Made by a program: the position numbers and the translations under genes
The notes under the pieces: generated by a model
Seen by the model: only the letters and a program-made list of their open reading frames with translations
Told to the model about the DNA's origin: nothing
Database searches by the model: none
Assembly: GCA_030529305.1 (NCBI GenBank)
Contig: JAUMXD010000058.1
Coordinates: forward strand, 1-9,813
Direction: 5' to 3'
Length of the DNA: 9,813 nt
From: Allobrachymonas sp.
GTDB lineage: Bacteria; Pseudomonadota; Gammaproteobacteria; Burkholderiales; Burkholderiaceae
Shown here: positions 6,739 through 9,813 of the stretch, piece after piece
How positions within the stretch are numbered: position 1 is the first letter of the stretch
How the letters are laid out: every line of letters begins with the position of its first letter

Positions 6739-7584
6739 CTAGCCCAGATGCAGCAGCACCGTCAGCGCCGTGGCGTAGCAGGCCAGCTCGCACACTTGCT
6801 GCGTTGCGCCCAAGCAATCGCCGGTAAAGCCTTGCAAGCGCCGCTTGAACCAATGCCCCATGCCCAGCGCCACCGCGCCTGCGGCCAGGGCGCACAAGCC
6901 CGTGGCCAGCAGCAGGCGTGGGCCTTGCGGCAGCCACCAGCAAACGACCACCAACGGCAGGCAGCACAGGGTCGCCGGCCAGAGCTGGATGCGATCAATC
7001 ACGCCGGCCATCTGCTGCGTTTTGGATTGCCCGGCCAGCCCCACATGCGGCAAGCGGTTGACCAGCAGCAGCGGAAAAAACCGCGACAGCACATGCGCGG
7101 CCAGCAGCAGATACAGCGCCGCCTGCACGTTCAACAAAGCCAGCACGGCCAGCAGCGCGGTTTTGAGCAGCAAAGCCAGCACCAGCGCCAGCACGGCGTA
7201 GCTGCCCACGCGCGGGTCTTTCATGATCTGCAGGGCGCGCTCGGCATTGGCACTGCCCAGCAGGCCATCGGCCACATCGGCCAGGCCGTCTTCGTGCATG
7301 GCGCCGGTCAGGCCAATGGTGATAGCCGTGCTCAGCAAGGCCGCCAGTGCCAGCAGCAGGCCGGGCGCGTGCTGCCACATCCACGGCGTGCCCCACAGCT
7401 GCAACACAGCCGCAAACATGGCCGCGGCCACGCCCCCCACCAACCAGCCCACGATGGGCATGCAGGCAATGGCCGAGCGCAGGCGTGCTGGCGAAAAGTC
7501 GGCCCACTGCGCCCAAGCCGCAGGCAGCGGAATGCGGGTGAAAAACTGCAGCGCCAGCAACAGCGTGCGCAAAAAATCAAGCAT
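6739..7584 (-). CDS. cobS: Adenosylcobinamide-GDP ribazoletransferase (cobalamin synthase)
   Basis: CobS is an integral inner-membrane enzyme that joins adenosylcobinamide-GDP to alpha-ribazole (or its phosphate), forming adenosylcobalamin (phosphate). The chosen ATG at 7584 gives 281 residues, beginning MLDFLRTLLLALQFFTRIPLP, the usual CobS start. A TTG extension to 7647 adds 21 polar residues that do not fit. Conserved acidic Mg-binding motifs are present: HEDGLADVADG at 97-107, MKDPRVGSYA at 121-130, and the C-terminal GFTGDCLGATQQ at 252-263. Several hydrophobic segments (roughly 42-62, 76-94, 130-165, 203-220, 224-243, 264-280) agree with a multi-pass membrane protein. cobC follows after 3 bases. 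Other nucleotide-loop genes (cobT, cobU/cobP) are not in the window. I see no convincing cobalamin riboswitch upstream, and no clear ribosome binding site for this start. Confidence 0.94.
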   Translation of the reverse strand: MLDFLRTLLLALQFFTRIPLPAAWAQWADFSPARLRSAIACMPIVGWLVGGVAAAMFAAVLQLWGTPWMWQHAPGLLLALAALLSTAITIGLTGAMHEDGLADVADGLLGSANAERALQIMKDPRVGSYAVLALVLALLLKTALLAVLALLNVQAALYLLLAAHVLSRFFPLLLVNRLPHVGLAGQSKTQQMAGVIDRIQLWPATLCCLPLVVVCWWLPQGPRLLLATGLCALAAGAVALGMGHWFKRRLQGFTGDCLGATQQVCELACYATALTVLLHLG

Positions 7585-7901
7585 GGCAAAAAGTTTCTGT
7601 TTCGAGCAGTGGTTGTGAAGATCGGAACTGTTTGCTGTAAACGCCAACGCTCATCAAGTGGGATAGGCAGGGCAAGTGGCATGCCACCGCAGCGCAGCAA
7701 GCATGACAGCTTGGCAACCGCTTAGCAATAAGCACGCAGTTGGCAACGCCCGCCTATGCACCCAGCAACTGCACCTTCTGCACAAAGGCATCAACGTACA
7801 CCAGCAAAGCGCACACCCCACCTGCCGCGCATTGTCGCGCAGCCATGTTTCATTCCCATCACCTGGTGACTACCTCGCGCCCAGCGGCATCCCCCTTCCG
7901 C

Positions 7902-7907
7902 TATGAT
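7902..7907 (+). promoter_or_regulatory. Candidate -10 box of the thiolase promoter
   Basis: TATGAT (five of six consensus bases) 67 bases before the thiolase start. The -35 region at normal spacing is not a good match, so the call is tentative. The predicted leader would be about 60 bases and distinctly T-rich. Confidence 0.4.
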
Positions 7908-7960
7908 GGAACGGAAGCAAATTTTTACGCATTTGCCCATCTTTTTTTCAGCACATTTTT

Positions 7961-7967
7961 GAAAGGA
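7961..7967 (+). promoter_or_regulatory. Ribosome binding site of the thiolase gene
   Basis: GAAAGGA with 7 bases before the ATG at 7975: a strong Shine-Dalgarno at good spacing, which fixes the start. Confidence 0.8.
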
Positions 7968-7974
7968 TATCCCT

Positions 7975-9159
7975 ATGAGCCGTGAAGTCGTCGTTGTCAG
8001 CGCCCTTCGTACCGCCATTGGCGCTTTTGGCGGTAGCCTGAAAGATGTGCCGCCCAGCGAGTTGGCTGCGCTCGTCGTGCGCGAAGCCATTGCCCGTGCG
8101 GGCCTTGAGGGCAAAGACGTGGAGCAGGTGGTGTTTGGCCACGTGGTCAATACCGAGCCGAAGGACATGTACCTTTCGCGCTTTGCGGCTGTCGAAGGCG
8201 GCTGCCCCAAAGAAACGGTGGCGATGAATGTGAACCGCCTGTGCGGCTCGGGCCTGCAGGCGGTGGTATCGGCCGCGCAGGCCATTTTGCTGGGCGATTG
8301 CGATGTGGCCCTGGGCGGCGGCGCCGAGAACATGAGCCGCGGCCCCTACGCCAGCCTGGCCAGCCGCTGGGGCGCACGCATGGGCGACAGCAAGCTGGTG
8401 GACATGATGGTGGGCGCGCTCACCGACCCTTTCACCGGCACGCACATGGGCATCACCGCCGAGAACGTGGCGGCCAAATGGCAAATCAGCCGCGAGGATC
8501 AGGATGAGCTAGCGTTGCTGAGCCACCAACGCGCCGAGCAAGCCTGGGCCGAAAACCGCTTCAAGGATCAGATCGTGCCCGTAACGATCAAAATCCGCAA
8601 GGGCGATATCGTGTTCGACCGCGACGAACACCTGCGTGCAGGCGCCAAGATCGAAGACTTTCAGAAGATGAAGTCCGTGTTCGTGAAAGAAAACGGCACG
8701 GTCACGGCGGCCAATGCATCGGGCATCAACGATGCGGCATCGGTCGTGCTGCTGATGGAAGCAGGCGCGGCCAAAGCGCGCGGCATCCAGCCGCTGGCGC
8801 GGCTGGTGTCGTACGCACACGCGGGCGTGGAGCCCGAATACATGGGCATTGGCCCCGTGCCCGCCTGCCGCCTGGCGCTGCAAAAAGCGGGCTTGCAATT
8901 GGCCGACATCGATGTGATCGAAGCCAACGAAGCCTTTGCCGCACAGGCACTGGCCGTGGCGCGCGAATTGCAGTTCGATCCCGTCAAGCTCAACCCCAAC
9001 GGATCGGGCATTGGCCTGGGCCACCCCATTGGCGCCACCGGCAACATCCTGACCGTGAAGGCCGTGCACGAACTGCAGCGCACGGGCGGGCGCTATGCAC
9101 TGGTGACCATGTGCATTGGCGCGGGCCAGGGCATTGCCGCGATTTTCGAGCGCTTGTAA
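7975..9159 (+). CDS. bktB: Acetyl-CoA C-acyltransferase, BktB-type thiolase
   Basis: A type II thiolase that condenses acyl-CoA with acetyl-CoA, or cleaves 3-ketoacyl-CoA in the reverse direction. The 394 residues match the Ralstonia/Cupriavidus BktB pattern closely from the N-terminus (REVVVVSALRTAIGAFGGSL) to the C-terminus (GQGIAAIFERL). Catalytic residues are all present: nucleophile C90 in NRLCGSGLQ, H350 in GLGHPIGATG and C380 in TMCIGAGQG, plus the conserved NEAFAAQ loop. BktB accepts longer chains than PhaA and in Cupriavidus supplies 3-ketovaleryl-CoA for mixed polyhydroxyalkanoates. Here it is a single gene without phaB, phaC or beta-oxidation partners nearby, so a role in fatty-acid or ketone metabolism is equally possible. 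A good ribosome binding site sits in front, and a terminator-like structure lies downstream. Thiolase is certain; the BktB subtype is likely but judged by eye. Confidence 0.93.
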   Translation: MSREVVVVSALRTAIGAFGGSLKDVPPSELAALVVREAIARAGLEGKDVEQVVFGHVVNTEPKDMYLSRFAAVEGGCPKETVAMNVNRLCGSGLQAVVSAAQAILLGDCDVALGGGAENMSRGPYASLASRWGARMGDSKLVDMMVGALTDPFTGTHMGITAENVAAKWQISREDQDELALLSHQRAEQAWAENRFKDQIVPVTIKIRKGDIVFDRDEHLRAGAKIEDFQKMKSVFVKENGTVTAANASGINDAASVVLLMEAGAAKARGIQPLARLVSYAHAGVEPEYMGIGPVPACRLALQKAGLQLADIDVIEANEAFAAQALAVARELQFDPVKLNPNGSGIGLGHPIGATGNILTVKAVHELQRTGGRYALVTMCIGAGQGIAAIFERL

Positions 9160-9187
9160 AAGAAAGCCCTGCGCCGTTTGCGGGCTT
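9156..9187 (-). terminator. Possible minus-strand terminator overlapping the thiolase stop
   Basis: Read on the minus strand, AAGCCC (complement of 9182-9187) pairs with GGGCTT (complement of 9164-9169), with two further G-C pairs inside, and is followed by a T-rich run, TTTCTTTT, that covers the stop codon of the thiolase gene. It could end transcription coming from the VOC gene about 220 bases away. The short stem makes it moderate. Confidence 0.4.
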
Positions 9188-9211
9188 GCCAAGGGCACAA
9201 ACGCCAGCGCG

Positions 9212-9288
9212 AGCGAGCACCAGGCGATTGGGCTTCTCAATCACAACCAGCGGGTGTGCTGCTTGGGCGGCACGCTCGCTTGTTTTTT
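9212..9288 (+). terminator. Probable intrinsic terminator after the thiolase gene
   Basis: A 9-bp stem (9254-9262 with 9267-9275, two G-T wobbles) closes a TTGG loop. An outer pairing of AGCGAGC (9212-9218) with GCTCGCT (9274-9280) is also possible; its right arm abuts the T-run TGTTTTTT directly. The two pairings overlap at 9274-9275. Either version gives a GC-rich hairpin followed by T on the plus strand, about 100 bases past the thiolase stop. Confidence 0.55.
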
Positions 9289-9409
9289 ATGGCGCTTGCA
9301 TGCGCATGCTTGTTGCGACGACTTGGCTACAGCCGTGCCACGCAAGCCCTGCTGGAACACGCAACTATCGACAAGCGCGTGTCTGCCTCAGCGCGGCACT
9401 TGCCACCCC

Positions 9410-9790
9410 TCATTGCGCGGGCGTTTGGTGCTGCACGATATCCACCGCCACGCCATTGGGGTCCAGCACCACGAAATGGCGATCGCCCCAAGGCTCGTCG
9501 CGCAGCGCCACTTCAATCGGCACGCCCAAGGCGCGGATGCGCTCGTGGTGCGCGTCCACATCGTCCACGTCCACACTGATCCACAGGCCCGGCCCTTGCA
9601 GGGGCTGGCGAAACAGCGGCGCTTGCGTCGGCAGATCAGGTTGCATCAAGCCCAATTCACTCTCGCCCAATTGCAGCAGCACGAACCAGCCGCCTTCACC
9701 TTCGTAAATCACTTCACAGCCAAACAGCCGCACGTAAAAATCTTTCGATTCCTGCACTTTGGGTGTGACGATGCCTGTCCAGAATTTCAT
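9410..9790 (-). CDS. VOC-superfamily (glyoxalase/bleomycin-resistance fold) protein
   Basis: A 126-residue single-domain member of the vicinal-oxygen-chelate superfamily. The pattern is clear: first beta-alpha unit with TPKVQESKDFYVRLFGCEVIY (about residues 9-29), a central LWISVDVDDVDAHHERIRALG (69-89) and the closing HFVVLDPNGVAVDIVQ (105-120), which is the usual DPxGxxxxl end of the fold. The specific activity is unknown: relatives include lyases, dioxygenases, and proteins that only bind small molecules. The typical metal histidines and glutamates are not all evident, so a binding role is possible. The ATG at 9790 is chosen over a TTG at 9808 because AGGAG lies 6 bases before it. It is convergent with the thiolase gene and transcribed alone within the window. 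Confidence 0.88.
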   Translation of the reverse strand: MKFWTGIVTPKVQESKDFYVRLFGCEVIYEGEGGWFVLLQLGESELGLMQPDLPTQAPLFRQPLQGPGLWISVDVDDVDAHHERIRALGVPIEVALRDEPWGDRHFVVLDPNGVAVDIVQHQTPAQ

Positions 9791-9796
9791 GTTTCG

Positions 9797-9801
9797 CTCC
9801 T
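9797..9801 (-). promoter_or_regulatory. Ribosome binding site of the VOC gene
   Basis: AGGAG on the minus strand, 6 bases before the ATG at 9790. It falls inside the longer TTG-started frame and therefore favours the shorter protein. Confidence 0.75.
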
Positions 9802-9813
9802 GATTCAATGGGA

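Larger units (their letters stand above)
7585..7974. other. Divergent intergenic region between cobS and the thiolase gene
   Basis: 390 bases with no convincing gene. The half near cobS holds a perfect 12-bp palindrome, GTGGCATGCCAC (7676-7687), and two direct copies of TTGGCAAC (7711-7718 and 7740-7747) 29 bases apart. The half near the thiolase holds a TATGAT (7902-7907), a small AT-rich hairpin (GCAAAT 7917-7922 with ATTTGC 7931-7936) followed by seven T, and a strong ribosome binding site. No clear promoter pair is visible for cobS on the minus strand. Confidence 0.55.

Noticed and set aside
7585..7720. Possible cobalamin riboswitch upstream of cobS
   Set aside because: A GCCACTT and an ACCACTG are present on the minus strand, but the conserved B12-box surroundings and the upstream core elements of the riboswitch are not visible, and the leader is short.
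6439..7725. Plus-strand open frame of 428 codons
   Set aside because: It lies wholly opposite cobC and cobS, is Gln/Arg/His-rich with no family pattern, and is a by-product of the GC-rich codon use of the genuine minus-strand genes.
9178..9707. Plus-strand open frames after the thiolase gene
   Set aside because: They run through a terminator-like hairpin and then opposite the VOC gene; composition is Arg/Ala/Ser-rich shadow sequence.

Overview
The window looks like a chromosomal stretch from a GC-rich betaproteobacterium, most likely order Burkholderiales and probably a Comamonadaceae-like lineage. This rests on strong C/G preference at third codon positions and on the character of the proteins: a BktB-type thiolase, a Burkholderiales-style CobC with an RHAQP start, a Mg-type HemB and an octaprenyl-diphosphate-synthase-like IspB. 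It is family resemblance read by eye, not a database result. I see no transposase, integrase, phage gene, CRISPR array, rRNA or tRNA.

Left part, plus strand: the 3' portion of gloA (glyoxalase I, 1-377), a small outer-membrane-type lipoprotein with the COG4315 / PF03640 repeat (533-940) and its probable terminator, then about 540 bases without a gene, then ispB (1483-2499, TTG start). A second gene-poor stretch rich in small palindromes (2500-3039) precedes a PHP-domain phosphoesterase of the RNase AM / YciV / TrpH family (3040-3945). Two small genes follow: an unrecognised 107-residue protein (3991-4314) and a 93-residue membrane-anchored protein carrying half of a ribosomal L7/L12 C-terminal-like domain (4421-4702).

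Middle part, minus strand, read right to left: cobS (7584-6739), cobC (6735-5974) and hemB (5835-4813). cobS and cobC are 3 bases apart and form a nucleotide-loop mini-operon for the last steps of cobalamin assembly. hemB makes porphobilinogen, the common precursor of heme and cobalamin, and seems to have its own promoter placed so that its mRNA could be leaderless.

Right part: a divergent intergenic region (7585-7974) drives a bktB-like thiolase on the plus strand (7975-9159). It is followed by a convergent region with terminator-like hairpins on both strands, then a VOC-superfamily gene on the minus strand (9790-9410) with a good Shine-Dalgarno sequence.

Most of the window is ordinary housekeeping and metabolic DNA. 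The parts most worth a second look are the L7/L12-like membrane protein, the unrecognised 107-residue neighbour, the apparent leaderless hemB start, the Pro/Thr-rich insertion in CobC, and structured elements in the non-coding gaps. I found no convincing evidence of a wholly new multi-gene system.
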